Origin: an uncultured Bacteriovoracaceae bacterium
Lineage (GTDB): Bacteria > Bdellovibrionota > Bacteriovoracia > Bacteriovoracales > Bacteriovoracaceae
Direction: 5' to 3'
Length of the DNA stretch: 64,000 nt
Assembly (NCBI GenBank): GCA_937931205.1
Contig: CALHBF010000021.1
Span: 1-64,000, forward strand
Shown here: positions 43,864-52,020 of the stretch, piece after piece
Position numbering within the stretch: the stretch's first letter is position 1
How the letters are laid out: each line of letters begins with the position of its first letter
Translations under genes and position numbers: made by a program
The notes under the pieces: generated by a model
Databases searched by the model: none
Seen by the model: the letters and a program-made list of their open reading frames with translations, nothing else
What the model was told of the DNA's origin: nothing

Positions 43864-45141
43864 TTAAGCTTTTTTACCGATACGCTCGCGCCATTCGCGT
43901 TCAAGTCTTTCGCGATGTTCTGGATGAGCAATTGAAATAAGGGCCTTAGCGCGCTCACCTAAAGTTTTTCCGAAAAGATTCACCACTCCATGCTCCGTTA
44001 CTACATAGTGAACATGGGCCCTCGTTGTAACAACTCCGGCACCAGGCTTTAAAATATTGGCAATGCGAGATTCGCCTTTAGGAGTCGTTGAAGTAAAGGC
44101 CATGATGGGCTTTCCGCCTTGAGAAAGGGCAGCTGCACGCATGAAATCCATTTGCCCACCAACCCCTGAGATGTGTCGTGTTCCAATTGAGTCTGCACAG
44201 ACTTGTCCAGTGAGATCAATCTCGACACAAGAGTTGATTGCAGTCACTTTAGGGTTTCTCATGATGTAGATGGGGTAGTTCACATAACTCACATCAAGGT
44301 TTTCAACCGTCATATTATCATTGGCGTAAGCATAGAGTTCTTGTGAGCCAATCATGAAAGTTGAAATACATTTTCCTTGGTGGAAATTTTTCTTGCTGTT
44401 ATCAATAGCACCGCATTTGATAAGTTCGAAAGCGCCATCACTCCACATCTCTGTATGAAGGCCTAAGTGCTTGTGGCCTTTAAGGAAGTTACATACAGCA
44501 TTCGGGATGTTTCCAATTCCAAGCTGAAGAGTTGATCCGTCTTCAATAAGATTTGCAATGTTTTTACCGATTTTCATTTCGGTCTCAGTAAGAACAGCAT
44601 GCTTTGGTGAGTAAAGTTTTTCATCGTAGTGAAAAGCAAAATCAATTTCATCAACATGAAGAAGACCATCGCCGTGAACTCGCGGCATATGAGAGTTGAT
44701 TTGTGCTAAGACGATATCTGCTGTTTCCACTGCCGCTTTGGCACAGTCTACACTGACTCCAAGAGATACATATCCATGCTTATCAGGAGTAGAGACATTG
44801 ACTAAAGCGACGTTTAGTTTTTTGAATCCATTTCTAAAGAGCAAAGGAAGCTCGGAAAGAAAGCAGGGAATATAGTCCACTGATTCGTAATTCATAAAAG
44901 GTCTAATGTTCTTTCCTACAAAAAGGTTAGAAACATGAAATGACTCTGCATACTCCGGTTGAGCATAGGGAGCTGGACCTTCAGTATGCATATGAAGAAT
45001 CTCCACATTTTTTAATCGTGGCGCTTCTTTAACGAGTTCATTGAGAAGATAAATAGGTGTTGCTGCTCCGGCATGAACAAAAAGTGAATCGTTCGACTTA
45101 ATGTGAGCAAAGAGTTCTTTTGGGCTTGATACAAGTTTCAT
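43864..45141 (-). CDS. Acetyl-CoA hydrolase/4-hydroxybutyrate CoA-transferase family protein
   Basis: 425-residue family I-type CoA-transferase. Motifs include FVHAGAATPIYLLNEL, HGYVSLGVSVDCAKAA, LQLGIGNIPNAV, the probable active-site Glu in HTEMWSDG, and GTRHISGVGGQMDFMRAA. It would swap CoA between acetyl- or butyryl-type acids, or hydrolyse acetyl-CoA. Length and sequence favour the 4-hydroxybutyrate/acetate CoA-transferase subgroup. Single gene with its own hairpin terminator; its neighbours are rnk and a cNMP-binding-like protein. Confidence 0.92.
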   Translation of the reverse strand: MKLVSSPKELFAHIKSNDSLFVHAGAATPIYLLNELVKEAPRLKNVEILHMHTEGPAPYAQPEYAESFHVSNLFVGKNIRPFMNYESVDYIPCFLSELPLLFRNGFKKLNVALVNVSTPDKHGYVSLGVSVDCAKAAVETADIVLAQINSHMPRVHGDGLLHVDEIDFAFHYDEKLYSPKHAVLTETEMKIGKNIANLIEDGSTLQLGIGNIPNAVCNFLKGHKHLGLHTEMWSDGAFELIKCGAIDNSKKNFHQGKCISTFMIGSQELYAYANDNMTVENLDVSYVNYPIYIMRNPKVTAINSCVEIDLTGQVCADSIGTRHISGVGGQMDFMRAAALSQGGKPIMAFTSTTPKGESRIANILKPGAGVVTTRAHVHYVVTEHGVVNLFGKTLGERAKALISIAHPEHRERLEREWRERIGKKA

Positions 45142-45228
45142 CAGGTCCTCATCTATGAAGAGTTATTTAACGTAAACTTAATAATGTTAGCAGAGTTTTT
45201 TGGCCGATGCTAAGTCAAAAGGTAGAGA

Positions 45229-45249
45229 AAGCCTTAGAATGAAAGGCTT
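45229..45249 (-). terminator. Short hairpin after the cNMP-binding-like gene
   Basis: AAGCCTT / AAGGCTT stem with a 7-base loop just beyond the minus-strand stop at 45262; no long T-run. Confidence 0.5.
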
Positions 45250-45261
45250 ATTCCTGACCGA

Positions 45262-45612
45262 TTAAATGGAAGAAATAATCTGATAAAGGTTTCCGCTTTT
45301 TCTCGTCAATGCTTCCATAATTTCAGATTTCTCGATCATGAGAATACTTGAGTCCTTGTATATTTTAAGACCCATCGGAAAGGGGATATTGTTGATGATA
45401 TTGCGAATACCAATGATTGCACCCTGAGGGAGGCTATCCAGGATTTTTTTCTTTTTAACAAATTTGAGCTCACCTTCAAGAAGAATGATTCCCATATTGG
45501 GAATTTGTGATTCATAAATCAGATCGAAATCGTTCTTAAAATAAAGAGGATTACGATCTTTTTTTAGAATTGATATCTCTTCATCTGTGATAGTTGTTAT
45601 TTCCTTAGTCAT
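45262..45612 (-). CDS. Stand-alone cyclic-nucleotide-binding-like domain protein
   Basis: 116 residues resembling the beta-roll of Crp/Fnr sensor domains (IILLEGELKFVKKKKILDSLPQGAIIGIRNIIN, with the strand-turn GEL... and LPQGAIIG loop) but with no DNA-binding domain and no phosphate-binding Arg motif. Ends with a helix. It lies downstream of the FNR-like gene on the same strand, 54 bases away, and may modulate it or be a degenerate paralogue. Assignment is tentative. Confidence 0.55.
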   Translation of the reverse strand: MTKEITTITDEEISILKKDRNPLYFKNDFDLIYESQIPNMGIILLEGELKFVKKKKILDSLPQGAIIGIRNIINNIPFPMGLKIYKDSSILMIEKSEIMEALTRKSGNLYQIISSI

Positions 45613-45666
45613 GCAGGCATCATAGCAACTTCAGTAGAACTAAAATATGTCCTACATCAGCAAAAA

Positions 45667-46377
45667 TTAAAATTGTACGTTGGCAAATTCCAGCAATTTT
45701 TCTTCATTTTTAATAAAGATAGTTTTGCCTTCCTGATCAATAATACCTTCATCTTTAAATTCTGAGATAAAACGAATTACTGTCTCACTCGCTGTCCCAA
45801 TCATCGAAGCCATTTCATCACGAGTTAATTTAATATTAAGACGAATTCTTCCATTCTCTTGAACGCCATAAGTTTGTTTAAGCATAAGGAATAGTTCAGC
45901 AAGTCTTTCTCTTACATTTTTCTGACTCATAGAAGCTGTCATCGATTCGGCAGCACCCATTTCTTTGCTTAGTTTTTGAATCAACTGCAGAGCGATACTC
46001 GGATGGCTTTGCACGGCCTTATAGATAAACTTCTTATCGATAAAGCAGATAGCAGCGTCTTCTAGAATAGTTGCGGTAGCATTATAGTTCTCATCACTAA
46101 AGAGTGAGCGATGTCCTAAAACATCTCCTTCATGGGCAATGCGGATGATTGATTCTTTTCCGTCATTACCAATTTTAGAGATTTTAATTTTTCCTGAGTT
46201 CACGCAATAAAGTCCGAAAGGTGGATTGCCTTGATGGAAAATCGTGTGACCTTTTTTGTAAATGTTCATGACTTTATTATCGCTAACATCCTTGAGGGAT
46301 GTTTTATCAAGATCACAGAAAATACCTTGGCCGCGAGAAGCGCAATTTTCACAGCTAACATTCTTAATTACCGACAC
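45667..46377 (-). CDS. Crp/Fnr-family regulator, FNR-like with possible iron-sulfur site
   Basis: 236-residue dimeric regulator. N-terminal cysteines C9, C12 and C21 (SCENCASRG, FCDL) plus C111 (AAICFIDK) are placed much like C20, C23, C29 and C122 of E. coli FNR, so an oxygen-labile 4Fe-4S cluster is plausible. The beta-roll has FHQGNPPFGLYCVNSGKIKI and the C-terminal winged helix has TRDEMASMIGTASETVIRFI, with recognition helix SETVIRFI similar to FNR. Two FNR-type boxes lie in its divergent promoter region, suggesting autoregulation. Confidence 0.93.
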   Translation of the reverse strand: MSVIKNVSCENCASRGQGIFCDLDKTSLKDVSDNKVMNIYKKGHTIFHQGNPPFGLYCVNSGKIKISKIGNDGKESIIRIAHEGDVLGHRSLFSDENYNATATILEDAAICFIDKKFIYKAVQSHPSIALQLIQKLSKEMGAAESMTASMSQKNVRERLAELFLMLKQTYGVQENGRIRLNIKLTRDEMASMIGTASETVIRFISEFKDEGIIDQEGKTIFIKNEEKLLEFANVQF

Positions 46378-46402
46378 TTTAGACTCCTGGTGTAGGGATC
46401 AG

Positions 46403-46447
46403 TTGAACTATATCAGATGGATAAGTTTTTAAACTGATCTAGATCAT
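46403..46447. promoter_or_regulatory. Two FNR-type boxes in the regulator/diiron-protein interval
   Basis: TTGAA-CTAT-ATCAG (46403-46416) and CTGAT-CTAG-ATCAT (46434-46447) each match TTGAT-N4-ATCAA at 8 of 10 positions; the second has a perfect TGAT-N4-ATCA core. They lie 26 and 57 bases before the FNR-like gene and about 190-240 bases before the divergent diiron-protein gene. Confidence 0.5.
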
Positions 46448-46639
46448 GTTTTTTGAAGTTTATTTTTGCAATACAGAGGAGAGTGACCAAGGTTTCATGA
46501 AATTTATCTTTAGGCAACCTTAATTTAGCTCGACTGAGTTGCTAAGTGATTGATTTGATAAAGTTTCATGATCAAAAACAGGATTGTTTAAATGAAGTAA
46601 TCATCCATACTTATTTCCATATTCTCAAGGGCCCAAGGT

Positions 46640-47383
46640 ATGGATCACAAAATAATTTATAACGATGATCAGGTAAAATGGATCGTTTTTGGAAGAGATT
46701 CGCAAAAACCGAATGCTATTATCGACACCAATGAATACGCCATCGAATCAGGCAATGAGGTGATGATTCTTGATCCTGGCGGCACAGAAATTTTCCCTTA
46801 TGTCTTGAGCTCTGTATCTGAAGTCATCGGTCTTGAGAAAGTAAAAAAGTTTTTTTGCTCTCATCAAGATCCAGATATTTTTTCTTCGCTTCCTTTATGG
46901 ATGGCACTCTGTCCGAATGCAACGATCTACATGCCTCGCATTTGGGCCAATTTTATGAGCCATTTTGGTAAAGAGTGTGCTGTTCATTTTCATCCCGTAC
47001 CAGATCAAGGAATGAGAGTGAAACTAGGGTCAGAGGACTTACAGATTATTCCTGCTCACTATTTGCATGCTTCGGGAAATATTAATTTATTTTGCTCTCG
47101 TTCTCGTATTCTATTCTCCGGTGATATTGGAAGTGCTTTGGTTCCTTTAAATTATCCATTCTTCGTTGAAAATTTTCATGATCATATTCCTTTCATGAGA
47201 GCTTTCCATCAGCGGTGGATGCCGTCAGAGAGTGCTAAAAAGGCATGGATCAGAAATGTGCGCACACTCAACCCCCACATGATATGTCCTCAGCATGGGG
47301 CCATCATTAAAGGGGAGGCCATGGTAGGCCAATTTTTAGATTGGCTCGATAACTTAGAAGTGGGAGTTCTCTCAAACGTCTAG
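46640..47383 (+). CDS. Metallo-beta-lactamase-fold diiron protein (oxygen-binding ODP-like)
   Basis: 247-residue metallo-beta-lactamase-fold protein of the flavodiiron/ODP type. Metal ligands are visible in order: SHQDPDI (His and Asp), PAHYLHASGN (His), FSGDIGSA (Asp) and CPQHG (His). The HxDxD pattern without the next His is like the free-standing oxygen-binding diiron proteins rather than hydrolytic lactamases. No flavodoxin domain. It is divergent from the FNR-like gene, which fits an oxygen-sensing pair. The catalytic or sensory role cannot be settled from sequence. Confidence 0.82.
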   Translation: MDHKIIYNDDQVKWIVFGRDSQKPNAIIDTNEYAIESGNEVMILDPGGTEIFPYVLSSVSEVIGLEKVKKFFCSHQDPDIFSSLPLWMALCPNATIYMPRIWANFMSHFGKECAVHFHPVPDQGMRVKLGSEDLQIIPAHYLHASGNINLFCSRSRILFSGDIGSALVPLNYPFFVENFHDHIPFMRAFHQRWMPSESAKKAWIRNVRTLNPHMICPQHGAIIKGEAMVGQFLDWLDNLEVGVLSNV

Positions 47384-47467
47384 CTTTGGAGGCAGGAGCT
47401 AAAAAAAGAAGCCAAAAAGGCTTTGCAAAAGCTTTAATCTCAACAGTTTGCCGAATACAAGGCCCTT

Positions 47468-48253
47468 GTGGGAATTTCTAGAATTGATAAACTCCCGCCC
47501 ATGAAAACAAAACCAATACTCTTTTCTTCTATTACTCTCTTTTGTCTCTTTGAGCCGGTAGCGAAGTTAGTATACTTCAAAACCACCACTCATTTTCCGT
47601 GGGACACTATTCTCAGTAATCTTATGAGTCGAGATACTATGTCGGATGTTTTTAACTTCTGGCTGATTTTTCCCTTAGCGGGGCTGACTCTTCTTAAAAT
47701 TAGAGCTTGGTCATATGTGCTTTTCTTGTCGTTAATGGTTTTTAATGTTTATTCACTGGTAAGTTATGAAGCCTATACTTGGCCTTATAATGAAGTGCGA
47801 CCGCATATCTATAACTTAGCACTTACTCTTTGCTGTCTTGGAATTATTATTGCTTTCATGTTCCCAAGAATTAGAAAACCATTCTTCGATAGACGCTCTC
47901 GCTGGTGGGAGCCGCAGAAGAGGCATGACATCTTTCTTGAATCGGAACTTAAAACAAGTTTTGATACAATGACTTCAGTTGTATCAAATATTTCTTCAAC
48001 GGGAGCTTATCTGTTGAATGTGGAAGATCTCAAGATCGGCGAACATCTCTTGATTAACTTTCGTATTTTAGACGAGGTATTTACCACTGAAGTGGTGGTA
48101 GTCAGAAAAGTCAGTGATGTTTCAGTGAATGGATATGGGGTGAAGTTTTTAAATATGAGTTTTCAATCACGCAGAAGATTAGTCGAAGCTCTTAATGAAT
48201 GGGAGCAAATTCATGCTCCCATGGATGAATCTAATAAACAACTCGCGTCTTAA
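47468..48253 (+). CDS. Membrane protein with C-terminal PilZ domain
   Basis: 261 residues. Four membrane helices (about 17-130) are followed by a PilZ domain: the basic RRSRWWEPQKR stretch before it, then NISSTGAYLL (the [DN]xSxxG motif) and GYGVKFLNMS. PilZ domains bind cyclic di-GMP. The GTG at 47468 has AAGG five bases upstream; ATG at 47501 is the alternative. Ends with a 23-base overlap with the convergent serA gene. Confidence 0.82.
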   Translation: MGISRIDKLPPMKTKPILFSSITLFCLFEPVAKLVYFKTTTHFPWDTILSNLMSRDTMSDVFNFWLIFPLAGLTLLKIRAWSYVLFLSLMVFNVYSLVSYEAYTWPYNEVRPHIYNLALTLCCLGIIIAFMFPRIRKPFFDRRSRWWEPQKRHDIFLESELKTSFDTMTSVVSNISSTGAYLLNVEDLKIGEHLLINFRILDEVFTTEVVVVRKVSDVSVNGYGVKFLNMSFQSRRRLVEALNEWEQIHAPMDESNKQLAS

Positions 48254-49442
48254 TGGATGTCGAAAGCTTGTTGATTGAACTAGCAATTTCTTTCGCTGCA
48301 ACTGATGAGTTAACATCAATAACAAGATAACCAATCTCTTCGTCCGTGGAGAGATACTGTCCTTCGATGTTGGCACCAGTTCCAGAGACAATCGCGTTGA
48401 TCTCACTAAGAACACCTGGTTTGTTTTGGTGTACGTTCATGATGCGTGAAGTTTCTTTTTTTGTAGGAAGATCTACATTAGGAAAATTGACCGCACCTGA
48501 AGTGGAACCATTTTTCAAGAATCGTCTGAATGATTCTGCAACCTCTTCACCGATCGCTTTCTGCGCTTCTTCAGTGCTTCCTCCAATATGAGGAGTGAGG
48601 ATAACATTGGTAAGACCTTGAAGGTGAGTTTTAAACTTCTCTTTGTTTGATGCCGGCTCTACCGGAAAGACATCAATCGCAGCGCCGGCCGTATGACCTG
48701 ATTTTAAACTCTCGGCAAGAGCATCAATATCCACAACTGTTCCACGGCTGGCATTGATAAGGTAGCTGCCTTTCTTCATCTGCTTGAGTTCTTTGGCGGT
48801 GATCATATTGATATTTTCAGGAGCTTCCGGAACATGGAGAGTGACGAAATCAGATTTATTCAGCAGCTCTTCAAGCGTATGCATATGTTTAGCATTCCCT
48901 AGAGGGAGTTTTTTTACGACATCGTAGAAGAGAACACGAAGACCAAGGCTTTCCGCTAAAATACTAACCTGACTTCCGATATGGCCGTAACCCACGATCC
49001 CTAAAGTTTTTCCTCTTACTTCATGCGAGCCGGTCGCTGTTTTATCCCAGTCTCCCAGATGTGCTTTCATTGAACGATCAGTCAGTTGACGAGAAAGACA
49101 AATCATCTCGGCAATGACGAGTTCTGCAACACTTCGAGTATTGGAGTGTGGGGCATTAAAAACGGGAACAGCTTTTTTGCGACTCTCTCTTAATTCAACC
49201 TGATTGGTTCCAATACAAAAAGCACCAATGGCCAGTAGATGCTGCGAGTGCTTAAGAATATTCTCCGTAATTTGAGTTTTAGAGCGAATTCCTAAAGCTT
49301 GATACTTTGGCAATAAGGAGATCAGTTCTTCTTCAGAAGGTGAGTAGTTGAGTATATCAACTTTAAAGCCTTCTTCTTCAAGACGCTCGCGAGCAACGGG
49401 GTGAATACTTTCGACTAATAGAATATTGAATTCAGTTTTCAT
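48231..49442 (-). CDS. serA: D-3-phosphoglycerate dehydrogenase
   Basis: 403-residue enzyme of the first step of serine synthesis, from the ATG at 49442 (a TTG six codons upstream is less likely). NAD-binding GKTLGIVGYGHIGSQ, catalytic INASRGTVVD and LTPHIGGSTEEAQ are clear. The C-terminal 80 residues form an ACT domain (NVHQNKPGVLSEINAIV), as in E. coli SerA, for feedback by serine. No serB or serC adjacent. Confidence 0.96.
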   Translation of the reverse strand: MKTEFNILLVESIHPVARERLEEEGFKVDILNYSPSEEELISLLPKYQALGIRSKTQITENILKHSQHLLAIGAFCIGTNQVELRESRKKAVPVFNAPHSNTRSVAELVIAEMICLSRQLTDRSMKAHLGDWDKTATGSHEVRGKTLGIVGYGHIGSQVSILAESLGLRVLFYDVVKKLPLGNAKHMHTLEELLNKSDFVTLHVPEAPENINMITAKELKQMKKGSYLINASRGTVVDIDALAESLKSGHTAGAAIDVFPVEPASNKEKFKTHLQGLTNVILTPHIGGSTEEAQKAIGEEVAESFRRFLKNGSTSGAVNFPNVDLPTKKETSRIMNVHQNKPGVLSEINAIVSGTGANIEGQYLSTDEEIGYLVIDVNSSVAAKEIASSINKLSTSIKTRVVY

Positions 49443-49529
49443 GAGTTTAATATATCTCAAAATTTATGATCTATCGAAGATTTACTGCGGAATATTTGTG
49501 TATAATGAAGTCTAGAATTAAGGAGAGTT

Positions 49530-50762
49530 ATGCGTTCACTTGCCCAAAAATCAAAGCAAAGCACCGCTGCTATGAGGATGCTTGATAATTCTAGTCGGAA
49601 GAGTTTATTACTCCAGTTAGCGAAAACCATTCGTAGTAGAAAAAATGATATTCAGAATGAAAATCAAAAAGATATGGATCATGCTAAAGAATATCCAGAG
49701 GCATTAAGAGATCGTCTCTTATTAAATGCAGACAGAATTGAGGCCATGGCCCGATCTGTGGAAGAGATCGCGGTTCAAGAAGATGTGGTAGGTAAGATCG
49801 AGAAGGAAGAGAGAAGAGATGATGGTCTTTTGATTCAAAAGATTCGTGTTCCCCTTGGTGTTATTCTCATGATTTTTGAAAGTAGACCCAATGTTGTTAT
49901 TGATGCTGCTGCCCTGGCCATCAAATCTTCAAACTGTCTCATTCTTAAAGGTGGTAAAGAAGCCCAGTTTTCCAATAAGATTCTAGGCGAAATTATCCAG
50001 GAGACGATTAAAGATGTCTTACCGACTTCTTGTATTCAAGTTCTTTCTTCTACCGATCGTGCGCAAGTTGATGAACTTTTAAAGCTTAATCAATTTATCG
50101 ATGTGGTCGTTCCTCGTGGTGGAGAAAAACTTATTGAACATGTTTATGAAAATGCCAAAATGCCGGTGATTGCTCACTATAAAGGTCTTTGTCATCTCTA
50201 TATTGATGAATCTGCACGAGAGGACTTTGCTAAAGATATTCTCATCAATGCTAAGACTCAACGGCCCGGTGTGTGCAATGCAGTTGAAACGCTCATCCTT
50301 AATAAAAAAGTAGTGAGCAGTCTTGGAGTTAAACTTCTCAGTGCTTTGGAAGAGAAGAAAACCAAAATAAAAGTAGATAAAGTACTTAATGAGATGACGG
50401 GATTTCATTATGAAGTCGCTACTGAGCTTGATTGGGACACAGAGTATCTGGCCAACATTCTTTCAGTAAAAGTGGTTGAGAATTTAGATGAAGCCCTTAT
50501 TCATATTGAAAAGTATGGCTCACATCATACAGAGGGAATTATTTCTGAGAGTTCAGAGAATATAAAAAAATTTGTTCTTGCGACTGATTCAAGTTGTGTT
50601 GTGATCAATGCATCCACCCGTTTTAACGACGGAGGCCAGTTAGGTCTAGGAGCTGAACTAGGAATCTCAACCAGTAAGCTTCACTCATACGGGCCGATGG
50701 GAGCTGAGCAGATGACGACTCTTCGTTATGTGGTAACTGGCGAAGGTCATATCAGGAGATAA
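49530..50762 (+). CDS. proA: Gamma-glutamyl phosphate reductase
   Basis: 410-residue NADPH-dependent reductase, second step of proline synthesis, ALDH fold. VPLGVILMIFESRPNVVIDAAALAIKS is the family signature (split here as VPLGVILMIFESRPNV), the catalytic Cys is in QRPGVCNAVET, and NDGGQLGLGAELGIS closes the protein. Its stop overlaps the proC ATG by one base. proB is not in the neighbourhood. Confidence 0.97.
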   Translation: MRSLAQKSKQSTAAMRMLDNSSRKSLLLQLAKTIRSRKNDIQNENQKDMDHAKEYPEALRDRLLLNADRIEAMARSVEEIAVQEDVVGKIEKEERRDDGLLIQKIRVPLGVILMIFESRPNVVIDAAALAIKSSNCLILKGGKEAQFSNKILGEIIQETIKDVLPTSCIQVLSSTDRAQVDELLKLNQFIDVVVPRGGEKLIEHVYENAKMPVIAHYKGLCHLYIDESAREDFAKDILINAKTQRPGVCNAVETLILNKKVVSSLGVKLLSALEEKKTKIKVDKVLNEMTGFHYEVATELDWDTEYLANILSVKVVENLDEALIHIEKYGSHHTEGIISESSENIKKFVLATDSSCVVINASTRFNDGGQLGLGAELGISTSKLHSYGPMGAEQMTTLRYVVTGEGHIRR

Positions 50763-51568
50763 TGATGATTGGTGTATTAGGATGCGGGAATATGGCCGAT
50801 GCCATTGTTCGAGGTATTCATCGTTTTGATAAATCAATTTCTTTTATTACTTACACTCCCACTAAAACGCGAGCGCAGACTCTTGCCAATGCAGTTGATG
50901 GAAGAGCGGTTGATGATATTTCCGAGATGAATGACTGCGATATTTTACTTATTGGTTGCAAGCCTCAGCAGTTTGCTGCTCTTGCTGAAGAGTTAAAAAA
51001 GAAACTGACTCGTAAAAATGTTCACATTGTTTCAATGATGGCCGCAATTAAGCTTGAAACGATTTCTACAAAATTAGGACAAAAGAATATTACGCGTATT
51101 ATGCCTAATACCCCTATTTTTGTTGGAAAGGGTGTTACGTTGATGACCCATTCAGATCAACTTGAGATCGGACAGCGCCAAAAAATCGAAAGTATTTTTT
51201 CAAAACTTGGTTCCCTTCATCTGATGAATTCTGAGAATGAGTTTGATCAAGTGATGACTGTTACGGGAAGTGGCCCGGCCTATGCTTTTTTATTTACTAA
51301 AACGTTAGTTGATAAATTAGTCGAATGGGGGATTGATCCACAGAGTGCCAAAGAAATGACGATTCAGATGATGGAAGGCTCAGTTGAGATGATGAAAAGG
51401 TCCGAGAAGGACCTCACTACGTTGATTTCAGATGTGACAAGCAAAGGTGGAACAACCATTGAAGCGATTAAAGTTTATGAAGGAAACAAACTTGGTTTAA
51501 TTTCTGCAGATGCTTTGGAGGCATCATTACGCCGGGCCAAACAGTTGTCAGAAGAATTAAGTAGGTGA
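50762..51568 (+). CDS. proC: Pyrroline-5-carboxylate reductase
   Basis: 268-residue NAD(P)H-dependent enzyme, last step of proline synthesis. N-terminal IGVLGCGNMADAIVRGI is the Rossmann motif; ITRIMPNTPIFVGKGV and TVTGSGPAYAFLFTKTL, then DVTSKGGTTIEA, are the P5C reductase signatures. Two adjacent ATGs (50762 or 50765) can start it. Coupled to proA by a one-base overlap. Confidence 0.96.
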   Translation: MMIGVLGCGNMADAIVRGIHRFDKSISFITYTPTKTRAQTLANAVDGRAVDDISEMNDCDILLIGCKPQQFAALAEELKKKLTRKNVHIVSMMAAIKLETISTKLGQKNITRIMPNTPIFVGKGVTLMTHSDQLEIGQRQKIESIFSKLGSLHLMNSENEFDQVMTVTGSGPAYAFLFTKTLVDKLVEWGIDPQSAKEMTIQMMEGSVEMMKRSEKDLTTLISDVTSKGGTTIEAIKVYEGNKLGLISADALEASLRRAKQLSEELSR

Positions 51569-51651
51569 TTTTGTAAATCTAGTATTGCTTTACCATAAAT
51601 TATTGTGAAAACTTATACCAGTAAGATAAATCACACACTATGGAGGGTCCA

Positions 51652-51936
51652 ATGGAGACTACTACAACAAAAAAAGAAAAATCAACTCGTAAGCCAAATG
51701 CAGCTTTCATGAAAGCTCTTATGCCATCTGCTGAGCTTGCTGATGTTATCGGTGCTACTCCAGTAGCTAGAACTGAAGCTGTTAAGCTAATGTGGGATTA
51801 CATTAAATCAAACAATCTTCAAAATCCTGCTAACAAAAGAAATATCCTAGCTGATGCAAAACTTAAAAAAGTTTTTGGCAAAGATGAAGTGACTATGTTC
51901 GAACTAACTGGTCTTCTTGGTAAGCATCTTAACTAA
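51652..51936 (+). CDS. SWIB/MDM2-domain protein
   Basis: 94 residues from ATG 51652 (GGAGGG upstream). After a basic Thr/Lys tail, the rest is a SWIB domain: MPSAELADVIGATPVARTEAVKLMWDYIKSNNLQ, NKRNILADAKLKKVFGKDEVTMFELTGLL is the family pattern (given here as its two halves KLMWDYIKSNNLQ and LKKVFGKDEVTMFE). Stand-alone SWIB proteins occur in Chlamydiae and scattered other bacteria, including Bdellovibrionota; function is not settled, but DNA or chromatin association is suspected. Strong terminator follows. Confidence 0.93.
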   Translation: METTTTKKEKSTRKPNAAFMKALMPSAELADVIGATPVARTEAVKLMWDYIKSNNLQNPANKRNILADAKLKKVFGKDEVTMFELTGLLGKHLN

Positions 51937-51946
51937 TTTGATCCGC

Positions 51947-51976
51947 AAAGGGGCCTTTAAGGCCCCTTTCTTTTTT
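51947..51976 (+). terminator. Intrinsic terminator of the SWIB gene
   Basis: AAAGGGGCC, loop TTTAA, GGCCCCTTT and a T-run. Confidence 0.94.
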
Positions 51977-52020
51977 TGGCCAATGATTTGCAATCACTTC
52001 CTGAAAATCAAGGAGTGATT

